From JAXDAY01 sp034679345 (GTDB lineage: Bacteria; Eisenbacteria; RBG-16-71-46; CAIMUX01; VGJL01): a DNA stretch of 64,000 nucleotides. The notes beneath the pieces are model-generated. The model searched no databases and was not told the DNA's origin. It saw only the letters and a program-made list of their open reading frames with translations. The DNA is taken from contig JAXDAY010000009.1 of assembly GCA_034679345.1 (NCBI GenBank), positions 124,001 through 188,000 of the forward strand, read 5' to 3'. A program made the position numbers and the translations under genes. Positions 14,102-24,800 of this stretch are shown piece by piece (the first letter of the stretch is position 1; the number at the start of each line of letters is the position of its first letter).

Positions 14102-15559
14102 ATGTCGGGATCCATCACGAGCGGCCGCAGGAGGCCTTTGGCCGGCCGGAGTCGGTTCCTCGTTTGCCTCGCGTTTCTCTGCACGGTTTCGGCCATCGCA
14201 TCCGGGCAGAAATACTGGACGCGCGCGATCGGGGGGGATCACAACGAAGAGGCATGGTCGCTCGTGGAACGATCCGCGCGCGACGGCTTTGTCCTCACCG
14301 GGTGGTCTACCTCCTGGGGCCCGGGCGGCCAGGATTACTACAACCCCTTCGTGATGAGGATCGACGAGTCCGGCGACGTCGTCTGGAAGAAGGGTCTCGG
14401 AAAGCAGTTTCACGAGTTCGCATACTCGATCGTCGAGACGAAGCCCGACCGCGGCTATGCCGTATGCGCGACCCGGACGATCCAGGGCGCCAATGACGAC
14501 ATCGTTCTCTACAGGATGAACGGCGAGGGGGAGTTGCTCTGGCAGTGCCGATACGGCGATCCATGGATGCAGTTCGCCCATTGCATCCGGCAGATCCGAA
14601 CCGGCTTCGTAGTCGCGGGAGCGCGAGGCTACGCGGGAATGAGTTACGCCGACGCCTATGTGATGTGGCTGAGCGAGGCCGGCGACACGCTCCGCACCCG
14701 AACGTACGGAGGGGAGTGGGCCGACTGGGCGGAATCGATCGAGCCGGCTCCGGAGGGAGGGGTCGTCTTCGCGGGCAATACTTATTCGTTCGGGGCGGGC
14801 GAGATCGATTACTGGATCGTCAAGACCGATGCCGACGGCAATATCCTCTGGAGCCGCACCTATGGGACCTCCCGGCCGGAGATGCTCTCGGAGTTGCGCG
14901 CGGTTCGCGGGAACGGCTATGTCGCGGTCGGCACGGCTTATGAGCCGGGAGAGAACCAGACGGACATCCTGATCGTTCGACTCAGCGAAGACGGAGACGT
15001 GCTCTGGGCGGAGTACCTCGGGTCGTCGGCCGGTGACGTCGGAACCTCGGTGTCGGTGACGGCGGACGGCGACTTTGTCATCTGCGGATACACGGTGTCG
15101 GTCGGACCCTATCAGAGCCTCTATCTCATGCGCGTCGATTCCGCCGGGACGCTCGAGTGGACGCGCACCTATGGAGGCGGGGGGTCGGATCTCGGCTACG
15201 CGGTCGAGGTGACCTCCGACGGGGGCATCCTCGCCGCCGGGACGACCTCCAGCACTGGGCCGGGTTCGCAGATCTACATCGTCCGCACCAACCAAGACGG
15301 GCTCCAGGCGGACGCGCTTGGGCTCGCCGGCGCGGATCTGGCGACGCCATCCGTCCGGCTGTGTCCGAACCCGTTCCGCGCTTCGACCTCCGCCCTCGGG
15401 CGCGAAGCGGAGTCGTTCTGGGTCCTGGACGCGAGCGGCCGCCGGATCGCCCAATCCGGAGGAGAACGGATCGGAACGGATCTCGCCCCTGGGGTCTACT
15501 TCCTGCTTCCCCGTTCTGGGGCGAGTCGAGCACCAATTCGAATCGTGAAGTTGCCCTGA
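14102..15559 (+). CDS. Secreted beta-propeller-like repeat protein with FlgD/type IX-like tail
   Basis: A 485-residue exported protein with a signal peptide (residues 1-35, ending near SAIASGQ). The middle has about seven repeats of roughly 50 residues of the form (D/E)-x-GDVLW-x-(R/K)-TYGG-...-GF(V/I)xAG, e.g. GGEWADWAESIEPAPEGG and GNILWSRTYG, which predicts a beta-propeller. The C-terminal about 75 residues carry CPNPFRAS, then LDASGRR and GVYFLL, the FlgD-like fold of type IX-sorted proteins. ATG 14102 follows GGGAGG by 5 bases. Binding partner and function unknown. It resembles the interrupted gene at 35999. Confidence 0.88.
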   Translation: MSGSITSGRRRPLAGRSRFLVCLAFLCTVSAIASGQKYWTRAIGGDHNEEAWSLVERSARDGFVLTGWSTSWGPGGQDYYNPFVMRIDESGDVVWKKGLGKQFHEFAYSIVETKPDRGYAVCATRTIQGANDDIVLYRMNGEGELLWQCRYGDPWMQFAHCIRQIRTGFVVAGARGYAGMSYADAYVMWLSEAGDTLRTRTYGGEWADWAESIEPAPEGGVVFAGNTYSFGAGEIDYWIVKTDADGNILWSRTYGTSRPEMLSELRAVRGNGYVAVGTAYEPGENQTDILIVRLSEDGDVLWAEYLGSSAGDVGTSVSVTADGDFVICGYTVSVGPYQSLYLMRVDSAGTLEWTRTYGGGGSDLGYAVEVTSDGGILAAGTTSSTGPGSQIYIVRTNQDGLQADALGLAGADLATPSVRLCPNPFRASTSALGREAESFWVLDASGRRIAQSGGERIGTDLAPGVYFLLPRSGASRAPIRIVKLP

Positions 15560-15642
15560 GATCCGACTCGAGCCCCTATGCGAAACGGCCCCGGGGCGCC
15601 GCAACCCCCAGAGCCGTCGCGCGCTCGCCCATCCACGCCGAT

Positions 15643-17019
15643 CTATCGATCCTTCACGCAGAGAGTCATCAGATCGGCGACCTTCTCCAGATCCTCCATC
15701 GCGAAAACGGCCTTCCGGATCTTCTCGCGGCGCTCATCCGAGAACGAAGGTGAAGAGAGGGCGTCGAACTTGATCTTCAGCTCCTCCTCGGTCATCGGAT
15801 CCCTCGGATCGCCTTTCGGGATGTCGATGCGCCGCTCGAGGATCCGCCCATCGCCGAGCTCGATCTCGACGCGGCAGGGCTGGATCTTGGGGAAGAGCTT
15901 CTCGAACTCCGAGTTCGCCTTCACCTTGATCTTGGGAAGCTGGGCGCGGATGCGGGGATCCATGATCTTCGCTTCCTGGAACTCATCCGGGGTCACCTTG
16001 TGGTCCGCGAGGGCTGCCGCGATGCAGTAGGGAAGGGAATGATCGGCCGCCTCCTTCGTGCGGGGATCGTACTTCGCCGGATCGCTCAGGATGTCGGCGG
16101 CGCGAGCGATCGTCTCGATGCGGACCTCCTTGACATCCTCCGCCTGGATCCCATTCTCACGCACGAGATAGAGAGTCGCCGTGATCGGCGTGTGGGTGAG
16201 CGCTTCCGTGGGATAGGCCTTCATCCCGCAATCCTTGATCTTGAATCCGTTCCCGAGCCCGCCGATCAGCTTCTCCGCGTCCCAGTCGGGGCCGAGGCAA
16301 TGGAACATCCCTTCCTTGCCGTCCAGCACGTTCTCGGGGCCGGTGTAGCCGCCCTGGGCGAGTAGGGCCCCCTCCACGCCCGCGCGGGTCGCCATGGGAT
16401 CGACGGTGTTCTTCATCATCGTGAGCTTGCCCGCGACCGCCGCGCCGAGGGTGAAGTGATGGCAGGCCGAGATGCCGATGGCATGCTGCAGCTTCACGGG
16501 ATCGAGCTTCAGCATCCTGCCCGCGACGATCGGCGCCGCGAAGGCCGTGAGGGTCGCGTGGTGCCAGCCGCGCTCGCGGATGCCGGGCGATGCGAACTCG
16601 CAGAGGCGCATCTCGATCTCATAGGCGAGGACGGTGCCCAGGATGAGGTCGCGGCCTGACAGGCCGTCACGCTCACAGATCACGCTCGCCGCGGGGATGA
16701 TGTCGCTCGGGTGGGACGGATCGGCCTTCCAGTAGATGTCGTTGTAGTCCATCGCCCGGATCATGAGAGCGTTCAGGAAGGCGCCTTCCACGACGTTCGT
16801 CCTCATCCCGGAGCTGAAGACGGTGCATTCCGGCTTTCCGCCTTTGTCGGCGATGTGCTTCTCCACGATATGGGAGTCGTGCAGTTGGGCGCCTCCGAAG
16901 GCGCACCCGAGCGAGTCGTACCAGAAGGCCTTGGCGAACTGGATCGCGTCGGGCGTGAGATGCTCGTATCGGAGGGCCGAGGCCCACTCGGCGAGCTTCC
17001 TGGTCAAGGTATCGGCCAT
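15643..17019 (-). CDS. MmgE/PrpD family protein (2-methylcitrate dehydratase-like)
   Basis: A 458-residue protein of the MmgE/PrpD fold, which includes 2-methylcitrate dehydratase and cis-aconitate decarboxylase. Visible features are the N-terminal helical domain, FWYDSLGCAFGGAQLHD, RAMDYNDIYWKADPSHPSD near residue 95 and KAYPTEALTHTPITA at about residue 265. The start MADTLTRKLAEW at 17019 follows the aconitase-like gene by 40 bases, so the two are likely one transcript. No prpB or prpC is seen nearby. The exact substrate (methylcitrate, citrate/aconitate or another tricarboxylate) cannot be decided from sequence alone. Confidence 0.88.
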   Translation of the reverse strand: MADTLTRKLAEWASALRYEHLTPDAIQFAKAFWYDSLGCAFGGAQLHDSHIVEKHIADKGGKPECTVFSSGMRTNVVEGAFLNALMIRAMDYNDIYWKADPSHPSDIIPAASVICERDGLSGRDLILGTVLAYEIEMRLCEFASPGIRERGWHHATLTAFAAPIVAGRMLKLDPVKLQHAIGISACHHFTLGAAVAGKLTMMKNTVDPMATRAGVEGALLAQGGYTGPENVLDGKEGMFHCLGPDWDAEKLIGGLGNGFKIKDCGMKAYPTEALTHTPITATLYLVRENGIQAEDVKEVRIETIARAADILSDPAKYDPRTKEAADHSLPYCIAAALADHKVTPDEFQEAKIMDPRIRAQLPKIKVKANSEFEKLFPKIQPCRVEIELGDGRILERRIDIPKGDPRDPMTEEELKIKFDALSSPSFSDERREKIRKAVFAMEDLEKVADLMTLCVKDR

Positions 17020-17059
17020 GTTTCCTCCCCGCGGCGGCACCGGCGCGACGCCGGGCGCC

Positions 17060-19006
17060 TCACTTCCCCTGGATGCGGCTCCGCAGAACCGATTCGAAAC
17101 CCCCGAGAGCGACCAGCTCCTGCGCGACGTCGCGCAACGGCGCGAATGAGTAGCTCTGACCGTCGGCCTGGATCGTGCTCGACTCGAAGTCGACGCGGGC
17201 CGTGATGCTTGTTCGGATCGTCGGCTCCTTCGCCCCCGCGAAACGTTTCCGGAGATCCTGCACCAAGCGGGGGCACTCGATGACGATGTAGGCGTTGTTG
17301 AACGCGTTTCGCTTGTAGGTCTGCGAATAGGAGCCCGCGATCACCAGCGGGATCCCACGGAACTTGAGACAGGTAGCCGCCTGCTCGCGGGAAGATCCCG
17401 TACCGAAGTTCCACCCTCCGACCATGATGTCGTCCTCGCGGACGATCTCCTGGAATTTGGGATCGTAGTTCAGCATCGCGACCTTCCCCATCGCTTCCGG
17501 GGTCATGTCGTCCTTGTAGGTGTAGTCCTTCCCGTAGATCCCGTCGGTATTGAGATTGTCCTTTGGGATCAGGACCAGGGCGCCCTCGACGACCGTCGGG
17601 AAACCCTCGCGGATCGAGATCCGCTCGGCCCGCGGAGGCGGCGGGATGTTCTCCTTCATCGCGCCGGCGAGAGCGATCGACTCCATGGGCCTCGGCGACG
17701 CGATGTAGCCCGCCGCCGCGGAGGCGGCGACGACGGCCGGCGAAGCGAGATAGGCCAGCGAATCGGGCGCGCCCATGCGGCCCTTGAAGTTCCGGTTGGT
17801 CGCGGAGATCGCGACTTCTCCGGAGGCGAGAGTGCCTTCCCCGAGCCCGATGCATGGTCCGCAGCCGGGAGGCAATGGGATCGCTCCGGCGTCGATGAGC
17901 GCCTGCCATGCGCCACGCCGTTTCGCTTCCTGCTCCACGTGGGCGGAGGCGGCGGCGAGGTACATCTTCACGCCCGGCGCCACCCTTTTGCCCGCGAGGA
18001 CCGCGGCGGCCTGCTCGATGTCCTCAAGCCGGCTGTTCACGCAGGAGAGCAGATACGCCTTGTCGATCCTGACCCGCTTCGCCTCGATTTCGGGCAAGGG
18101 CGTGATGAGCTTCACCTCGTTCGGCCCCGCAACGTGCGGGACGACGCTTCCGAGTTCGAAGGTGAACTCCTTCGCGTAGAACGCGTCCGGATCGGGCGGA
18201 TGGTCCTCTCTCTCGAAGCGATCGATGATCTGAGGCGTGAGGCGGGGATTCGCGTCGCCGCGCGCCTTCATCGCCGCGGCGCGGTCCAGCAGGTATGCGC
18301 GCGCGATCGCGTCGAAGGGGATGAGCCCCACGAGCGCCCCCCACTCGGTCGTCATGTTGGAGATCGTCATCCGCTGATCCATCGTCAGGGCGGCGAGCCC
18401 ATCGCCGTCGAACTCGATGGCGCAGTTGAGCACCTCATCGCTCTTGAAGTGTCCGATCAAGGCGATGATCACATCCTTGCCGGTCACGCCGGGCGCGAGC
18501 CGGCCCTTCAGGGTCACCCGGACGACAGGCGGGACTTCCCACCAGGTCTGCCCCGTCGCCCAGATCGCCGCCGCATCGGTCCGCACGATCGGCGTGCCGA
18601 GCGCCCCGACGGCGCCGTAGAGATTCGAATGGGAGTCGGAGCCCACCACGACCGTCCCGGGAAGGACGAAGCCCTCCTCGACCATGAGCTGATGCCCGAT
18701 TCCGGTCTTCGCGGGGAAGAAGGCGATCCCATGCTCTCTCGCGAACGCCTCGATGGCCGCGTACTTGGCGATGTTCTCCGGCGACTCGTTCTGGACATCG
18801 TGATCGAGCGCGAACATCGGCTGGGAAGGATCGAAGATCTTCGTCGCCCCGATCGACCTGAACTTCGGTATCACAGCGCCGGTGTTGTCGTGCGTCAGGA
18901 CGTGGCGCGGCCTAATGGAGAGAAAGTCGCCCGCATGGACGCGGTAGTCGGCCGGGAGGCCTACGGCGTAGCGCTCGGCGATCTTCTCGATTCTGTTCTG
19001 TCCCAT
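17060..19006 (-). CDS. Aconitase/homoaconitase-family hydratase, single chain
   Basis: A 648-residue iron-sulfur dehydratase with both the large and swivel domains in one chain. The 4Fe-4S ligands are Cys322 (LLSCVNSRLED), Cys382 and Cys385 (PPGCGPCIG). Substrate motifs include TGIGHQLMVEEGF, GSDSHSNLYGAVGALG, MTTEWGA and, in the swivel domain, GTGSSREQAA and IAGSYSQTYKRNAFNN. The length is closest to homoaconitase or the mitochondrial-type aconitase rather than the 890-residue AcnA. Translation starts at 19006 after GGAGGAGG. It is followed by the PrpD-family gene, so a joint dehydration-hydration of a tricarboxylate is plausible. TCA cycle, lysine or methylcitrate roles remain open. Confidence 0.88.
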   Translation of the reverse strand: MGQNRIEKIAERYAVGLPADYRVHAGDFLSIRPRHVLTHDNTGAVIPKFRSIGATKIFDPSQPMFALDHDVQNESPENIAKYAAIEAFAREHGIAFFPAKTGIGHQLMVEEGFVLPGTVVVGSDSHSNLYGAVGALGTPIVRTDAAAIWATGQTWWEVPPVVRVTLKGRLAPGVTGKDVIIALIGHFKSDEVLNCAIEFDGDGLAALTMDQRMTISNMTTEWGALVGLIPFDAIARAYLLDRAAAMKARGDANPRLTPQIIDRFEREDHPPDPDAFYAKEFTFELGSVVPHVAGPNEVKLITPLPEIEAKRVRIDKAYLLSCVNSRLEDIEQAAAVLAGKRVAPGVKMYLAAASAHVEQEAKRRGAWQALIDAGAIPLPPGCGPCIGLGEGTLASGEVAISATNRNFKGRMGAPDSLAYLASPAVVAASAAAGYIASPRPMESIALAGAMKENIPPPPRAERISIREGFPTVVEGALVLIPKDNLNTDGIYGKDYTYKDDMTPEAMGKVAMLNYDPKFQEIVREDDIMVGGWNFGTGSSREQAATCLKFRGIPLVIAGSYSQTYKRNAFNNAYIVIECPRLVQDLRKRFAGAKEPTIRTSITARVDFESSTIQADGQSYSFAPLRDVAQELVALGGFESVLRSRIQGK

Positions 19007-19130
19007 GACCTCATCCTCCTCCACCCCTCACGGGTTCATTCGGGTCGGCCGTCGCCGGCGTTTCCTGGGTAGGAGTCTGCTCCGGCGGCGGGCGTTTCGT
19101 CAATCCGGCGGCCGGGACTGGATCCAACCG

Positions 19131-20795
19131 TCACCATCCCACCAGGACCTGGGCCAGCACGATCTTCGCGATCATCGCGACCGGATACACCGCGGCGTAT
19201 GTGATGTTGGGATTCTCCGATCCCGTATGCGAGTTGGCGAAGGAGAGCGCCGCGGGTTGCGTGTGGATCCCCGAGAGGATCCCGAAGGTCGAGATCATGT
19301 CGTAGCCGAAGAATCGCGACGCCATCCAGATCACCGTCCCCGCCGTCAGGACCGTGATGAATGCTCCCGTGAGAAGCAGCGCAGCTCCCTGGTCCAGGAA
19401 CGTCTGAACGAAGCTGCCCCCGGCGCGCGTCCCGACTCCCGAGAGGAAGAAGAGAATCCCGAGCTGCCGCAGCGTGAGCCCCACATTGGCCGGCAAGGTC
19501 CATACCACCGGGCCGGTTCGTCCCAGTCTTCCCAGCAGCAGCCCCACGACGAGCGGTCCGCCCGCGAACCCGAGACGCACGACCCGATCGCCGAAGATGG
19601 GAATCGGGATCATCCCGACGGCGACCCCGATGACAAGACCCAGGCTGAAGGAAAGGAAGTCGGTCTCCGTGATGTCCTTCAACGGATTGCCGATCAGCTG
19701 CGTCACTCGATCCAGGTCTCGATCGTGGACCACGACCCGGACCTGGTCTCCCATCTCGAGCGTCGCCTCGGGCGTGGGGTTGATCCGCACGCCGCCCCGC
19801 CTGACGCGGCTGACGATCACCGGGTGTCCCACCGCCGTCGTGAGCTCCGAGATCCTGCGCCCTGCGACGTTGCGATTGATCACGACGAGGTCGCGGTAGG
19901 CGATCTCCGGCGAGATCTCCTCGATCGACTCCTGGACCTGGGGACCGATGAGAAGCTCCGCCTTGCGCACCGCCTCTCGCGATCCGACGCCCATCAGCAC
20001 ATCTCCGGCCTGGAGCACGAACTCCGGGACGACCAGCTCGACCGATTCACCTCGCTTGACGCGGGTGAAGACCATTCCTGTGAGGTCGTTCAGCATCGAC
20101 TCGCCGAAGGTCCGGCCGATCACCTGCGGGTTGGTGAGCCTCACCTCTCGGATGAGAAGATCGTCCGTCTGGAGACCGACCGCCTTCACGGCCTTCTCCT
20201 CCTCGCGCGCGAAGTTGACCTTGGAGAGCCGGCTCACGACTTGCATGACGAGGATCAATCCGATGACGCCGAAGGGATAGGCGATGCTGTAGCCGACCGT
20301 GGGGCCGTTCAGGAGCTGGCGGAGATGCTCCGGGTCGAGTCCGACCTGGAGCTGGGAGTTGTCGCGCAACGCCTCGACGGCGGCCGCCAGGGCGGGGGTG
20401 TTCGTCAGGCTTCCGCAGTAGAGGCCGGAGGCGACGCCGGGGGCGATGTCAAAGAGGCGGGAGGCGAGGAGCGTCGCCGCGGCGCCTACTGCCGTGGTCA
20501 CGACGCCGAGGAGGGTCAGCTTCAGCCACTGGCGGCGGAAGAGGTTGAAGAAGATCGGTCCCGACTGAAGGCCGATCGTGTAGACGAAAAGGATCAGCCC
20601 AAGGAGATAGATCTCCTCGGGGATGACGAAGTCCTTGCTGTCGATCGCGCCGAAGACCAATCCGACGAAGAGGACCGCGGAGATCCCGAGCTTGAAGCCG
20701 CCGATGCGGACATTCCCGAGGAAGTAACCCAGGCCGATGACCGTGAACAAGAGCGCCGGCTTCGACGAGGCCAGCAGATCATACAGGCTGCCCAT
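19131..20795 (-). CDS. AspT/YidE-YbjL-family transporter with two RCK_C domains
   Basis: A 554-residue membrane protein. There are about five spans in the first 180 residues, two soluble TrkA_C/RCK_C domains in the middle (about residues 205-380, with GESVELVVPEFVLQAGDVL and GDQVRVVVHD as the typical end strands), and five further spans at the end. GLQSGPIFF and the matching VGTRAGGSFV, plus GSLTNTPALAAA and SGIHTQPAALSFA, are the duplicated signature loops of the aspartate:alanine antiporter family. The substrate is unknown; anion or amino-acid exchange is likely by family. It is the next gene upstream of the thioredoxin gene's end, separated by 51 bases. Confidence 0.92.
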   Translation of the reverse strand: MGSLYDLLASSKPALLFTVIGLGYFLGNVRIGGFKLGISAVLFVGLVFGAIDSKDFVIPEEIYLLGLILFVYTIGLQSGPIFFNLFRRQWLKLTLLGVVTTAVGAAATLLASRLFDIAPGVASGLYCGSLTNTPALAAAVEALRDNSQLQVGLDPEHLRQLLNGPTVGYSIAYPFGVIGLILVMQVVSRLSKVNFAREEEKAVKAVGLQTDDLLIREVRLTNPQVIGRTFGESMLNDLTGMVFTRVKRGESVELVVPEFVLQAGDVLMGVGSREAVRKAELLIGPQVQESIEEISPEIAYRDLVVINRNVAGRRISELTTAVGHPVIVSRVRRGGVRINPTPEATLEMGDQVRVVVHDRDLDRVTQLIGNPLKDITETDFLSFSLGLVIGVAVGMIPIPIFGDRVVRLGFAGGPLVVGLLLGRLGRTGPVVWTLPANVGLTLRQLGILFFLSGVGTRAGGSFVQTFLDQGAALLLTGAFITVLTAGTVIWMASRFFGYDMISTFGILSGIHTQPAALSFANSHTGSENPNITYAAVYPVAMIAKIVLAQVLVGW

Positions 20796-20846
20796 TCGCC
20801 CCCCACTCCCCGATCAAGGATGCAGGCATCCTTGCGGCGCCTCGCC

Positions 20847-21803
20847 CTATCTCGGACCAGGCGCCTCCAGCTTCACGGCAATCGAGTCGAGGAATGCCCC
20901 GCCCACGCCCAGCGCTCGGGCGCTCCTCGCAGCCTTGGCGAAACGGGGATCCCGAAGTCCGTTGCGGTTCGCCGTCATCGCGATCGCATAGAGCAGACGG
21001 CCGTTCTTGGGGTGTTGATCCGCCAGGCCGGCGATCCACTCGACCCACGCGTCCACCTGACCGAGGGCGCTCGCCGCCTTGAACGTGCCGTCCACCGCCG
21101 CCCCCGCCGAGGAGCTGTTGGGCAGGCGATCGAGCAGAATCCGCCAGCGCTCCATGCTCGATTTCGGGTCGTTTCGAACGAAGTTCGAGTACTTCGCCAT
21201 CTTGACGATCGCGACCTCGACTTTCCCCGTTCGATTCGTGGGGTCCTTTGCCAGCATTCGATCGAGGAGCTTCGCGGCTTCCTCCTCCCGGTAGCGGTAG
21301 AGGTATCGCTCGAGGACGGGCAGCATCAGCGGAACCGAATCGGGGTGGGCGGCCAGCTCCGCTTCCATCGCGGGCAGCGGATCGATCCCCTCCTTCAGGG
21401 GAGCGGCCTCGTCGAGCCAGGATTCCTTCGAGTCGTAACCGACGACGCGATCCACCTCGGTCCCGTCGGAGCGGATGAAGATGACGGCCGGCAGTCCCGT
21501 GATCGGGTAGCGCCGGTGCGCCTCGATTCCCTCGGGCGATCCGCTGTCGTACTTGAGCGGGATCATTCCCGAAGCGAACGCGGCGCCCTCGGCCGTGGCC
21601 CAGAGCTCGTCGTCCATCGTCTTGCACGGGCCGCAATGGTCGGAGCGGACGTCCAGGAGAACCATCTGGCCCGTCGCGGCGGCCTCGTCGAGCGCCTGCG
21701 TCAGTGGCATGTTGCGCCACGCCACCCCGTCGCCGAAGGCGGGCGTCGCGACGGCCAAGACCGGAAGCGCCAGCGCGACCAGGACCCAGGCGCGAGTCTT
21801 CAT
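20847..21803 (-). CDS. Exported thioredoxin-domain protein
   Basis: A 318-residue protein with a signal peptide (residues 1-24). The thioredoxin fold covers about residues 30-140, with the active site SDHCGPCKTMDDELW and the cis-Pro strand ITGLPAVIF. The C-terminal half (residues 150-310) is helical with TPR-like repeats. It is expected to act on periplasmic disulfides. The TGA stop lies 51 bases before the AspT start, and its ATG is 25 bases after the Tricorn stop, so it is probably co-transcribed with Tricorn. CGPC suggests reductase-type activity. Confidence 0.88.
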   Translation of the reverse strand: MKTRAWVLVALALPVLAVATPAFGDGVAWRNMPLTQALDEAAATGQMVLLDVRSDHCGPCKTMDDELWATAEGAAFASGMIPLKYDSGSPEGIEAHRRYPITGLPAVIFIRSDGTEVDRVVGYDSKESWLDEAAPLKEGIDPLPAMEAELAAHPDSVPLMLPVLERYLYRYREEEAAKLLDRMLAKDPTNRTGKVEVAIVKMAKYSNFVRNDPKSSMERWRILLDRLPNSSSAGAAVDGTFKAASALGQVDAWVEWIAGLADQHPKNGRLLYAIAMTANRNGLRDPRFAKAARSARALGVGGAFLDSIAVKLEAPGPR

Positions 21804-21828
21804 GTGCTTCTCTCCTCGCCCGCCCCTC

Positions 21829-24800
21829 TCAGGCCCGAGGCGGCAGCTTCCCTGCGCCCTTTCGGGGTCGGTTCCCGAGATCGGGTAGCCGCGGGGGGGA
21901 CTTCTTCAGCATCTTCAGGATCTCGGCCACGGCGCGGTCCATCTGCGGATCCCGTCCGGCGGCGTGGTCCTGAGGCTTGATCTCGACCTCGATGTCCGGG
22001 TCGGTTCCGTAGTTCTCCACGCCCCAGCCGACGTCGTTGAACCAGAATGCGAACTCCGGCTGGGTCGTCACGGTTCCGTCCACGAGCGAGTGGCGCGGCC
22101 AGATCCCCACGACGCCGCCCCAGGTTCGCTTGCCGATCAAGGGCCCCAGCTTGAAGAGCTTGAAGCTGTGGCTGAAGATGTCGCCGTCCGATCCCGCGTA
22201 TTCGTTCGTCATGGCCACCATGGCGCCCATGGGAGCGTCGAGCGGGTACGATTCCGGGACGCCCCAGCGATTGGCGTCGTAGCCGATCCGCTTGCGGAGC
22301 AGCTTCTCCAGGAGAAGCTGCGAGACGTGCCCGCCCCCGTTCCAGCGAACATCGATGACGAGACCGTCCTTGTGGACTTCCGTCAGGAAGTAGCGATGGA
22401 ACTCGCTGTACCCCAGCGGCCCCATGTTCGGAATATGGATGTAACCCACGCGGCCGCCCGTCTCCCGGTGAACGCGGGCTCGATTGGCCTCGACCCAGTC
22501 GCGGTAGCGCAGGGAGTACTCCTCCCGCAGGAGCTTCACGGTGATCGTCCGGGCCGCCGCGGGCTTCGACTTCGCCCCTGCCCGCCGCCTGGACTGCGAG
22601 GCCTCGCGCGAGCGCACGACGATGCGCACTTCGGCTCCGGCGTGGTTGACCAGCCTCTCGTAGGGTGAGATGTCCTTGCCGACCGGCAGGCCCGCGACCT
22701 CGAGAATCTCGTCACCCGCGGAGATGCCGAGCCCCGGGGCGGCCAGGGGCGCGGCGCGCTTCTCGTCCCAGGAATCACCGCGGGGAATGCGGGCGATCCG
22801 CCAGACTCCGTTCCGGCGGTCGAGCTCGAGATCCGCCCCGAGGAAGCCCTGGTGCCACGCAGGCTCCGGCCGATAATCCCCCCCGATCTCGTAGCAGTGC
22901 GAGGTGCCCAGCTCTCCCTGCATCTCCCACAACAGATCGGAGAACTCGGAGCGGCAGGAGACACGATCGATCAACCCCAGGTAGCGATCGTGGATCGCCT
23001 TCCAGTCGATTCCCGCCATGTCCGGAGTCCAGTACTGGTCTCGCTGGAGACGCCAGGCCTCGCGAAACATCTGACGCCACTCCGCCTGCGGGACGATCGA
23101 CACGCGGACGCGATCCATGTCGAGCCAGCCCGACTCTCTTCCCGGCGCGTCATTGCCGGGCTTGCCATCGGGCTTGAACGCGGAGTGCACCACGCGCACC
23201 CGGTTGCCGGACCGCACGGCGAGGACCTTCCCGTCGATGGAGACGGCGAAATCGGTCACCTTCTCGTGGACCGTCTCGACCTTGGCCGTCTCGAAGTCGT
23301 ACCCCTCGAGTCTCATCCGCGCCGGCGGCTCGCCCATCGAGTACCAGGTCGCGTCGAGGGAGCCCTCGATCGGGAGCGAGGCGAAGAGCGCGCGTCCTCG
23401 CGCCCCCAGGATCTTCACGAAGCGCCCCTCCGGAACCGGAAAGGCGACGATCCGGTCGCCGATCCCCTCGATATCGATCTCGACGTGCTTCGGAGGCCGC
23501 TCCGGTCCCTTCTTCTCGGCAGACTTCGGATCCGCCCCCGCCGGCGGCGCGCCCGGGGCGCGGGGAGCCCGTGTGGCCAAGGCGAAGGGCGAAGCGATGT
23601 CGCGGCGCAGCGGAATCAGGAACGGACGCGCTCCGCGCGGGAATCCGAGATCGAAGAACTGGCTGTCGTATACGGGATCGAAAACGCGATAGGAGATGAA
23701 GTAAAGGTAGCGCCCCTCGGGATCGAATGCCGGGGCGGCATCCCGGAAGTCGGAGCGCGTGATCTGAACGTCCCGGGCGGAGGCCGTGTCGAAGAGATGA
23801 ATCGAGCTGGTCCGGTGCGCGTCGGGGAATCCATAGGCGAGCCAGCGTCCATCCGGCGACCAGGCGACCCCGTCGATGCGGCCATAACGCGAGGCGGCGA
23901 TCTTCTTCGCCCTGCCGGTCTTGAGGTCCACCAGGAAGAGCTCCTGGCGGTGATTGCAGAGCGCGGCGCGATCCGGGCCCGCCGGGGCCACCTCCAGATC
24001 GACGACACGCCCGAAGTCCCCTGCGACGCGCTTCGGCTCCCCCGCGCCGTTCACTTCCCGAACGACCAGCGACTCCTCGCCCGTCTCGTCGGTGACCGCG
24101 ACGATCCGCCGTCCATCGGGGAGCCAGCGGACGAGACGCTCGCGTCCGCCTCCGGAGCCGTTCTGGCGATTGGCGGCCCCTTCCCAGAGGTCCATCGCGA
24201 AGACCGATCCCCGGTGGACGCTTGCGATCGCGTGGCCCCGCGGGTGGAGGTCGAAGCTCTCGAAGGCCCGCGCGCCGCTCACGAACTTCCGGTTCATCTG
24301 GCTCCGGCTGCTCCGCAAACGGACTCCGATGGCGGTCTCCTTCTTCTCCGCGGGATCGTAGACGTAGAGATCCGCCCCAGCATGGTAGACGATGCGCCGG
24401 CTGTCGGATGAGGGGAAGCGGACGAAGTAGTCATCGTGGTGCGTATGCCGCCGAAGGTCCCGGCCCGTGGGCGTGCAGGAGTAGAGATTGCCGTACCCTT
24501 CGTGATCCGAGAGGAAGAAGATCCGAGCGCCGACCCACATGGGATTCGCGAGATTGCCGGACAGCTTGATGAGCGGGACGAACTCCCCGCGGCCGCCGCG
24601 ATCGATCCAGATCGTCCCCGCCGTGCCGCCGCGGTAGCGCTTCCAGCGCGCGGGATCGCCGGAGTTGCGGCCGATGACCACTCCGGGGCCGTCGGGTTGA
24701 AAGGAGGCCGCGCGCGCCGGGCCGTGACCCAACGGACGAGGCTGCCCTCCGGCGGCGGGGACGGCGTACAGGTGGACGAAGCCGGGGAACGGCTGGCGCC

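Noticed and set aside
15580..15620. Palindromic GCCCCGGGGC stretch after the propeller gene at 14102
   Set aside because: It is a perfect palindrome without a loop, so it cannot form a normal hairpin; probably chance in GC-rich sequence.
19005..21980. A long plus-strand open frame of about 990 codons
   Set aside because: It lies opposite the AspT transporter and thioredoxin genes. Its translation is Arg/Asp/His-rich low-complexity sequence without motifs, a common artefact of GC-rich codon bias.
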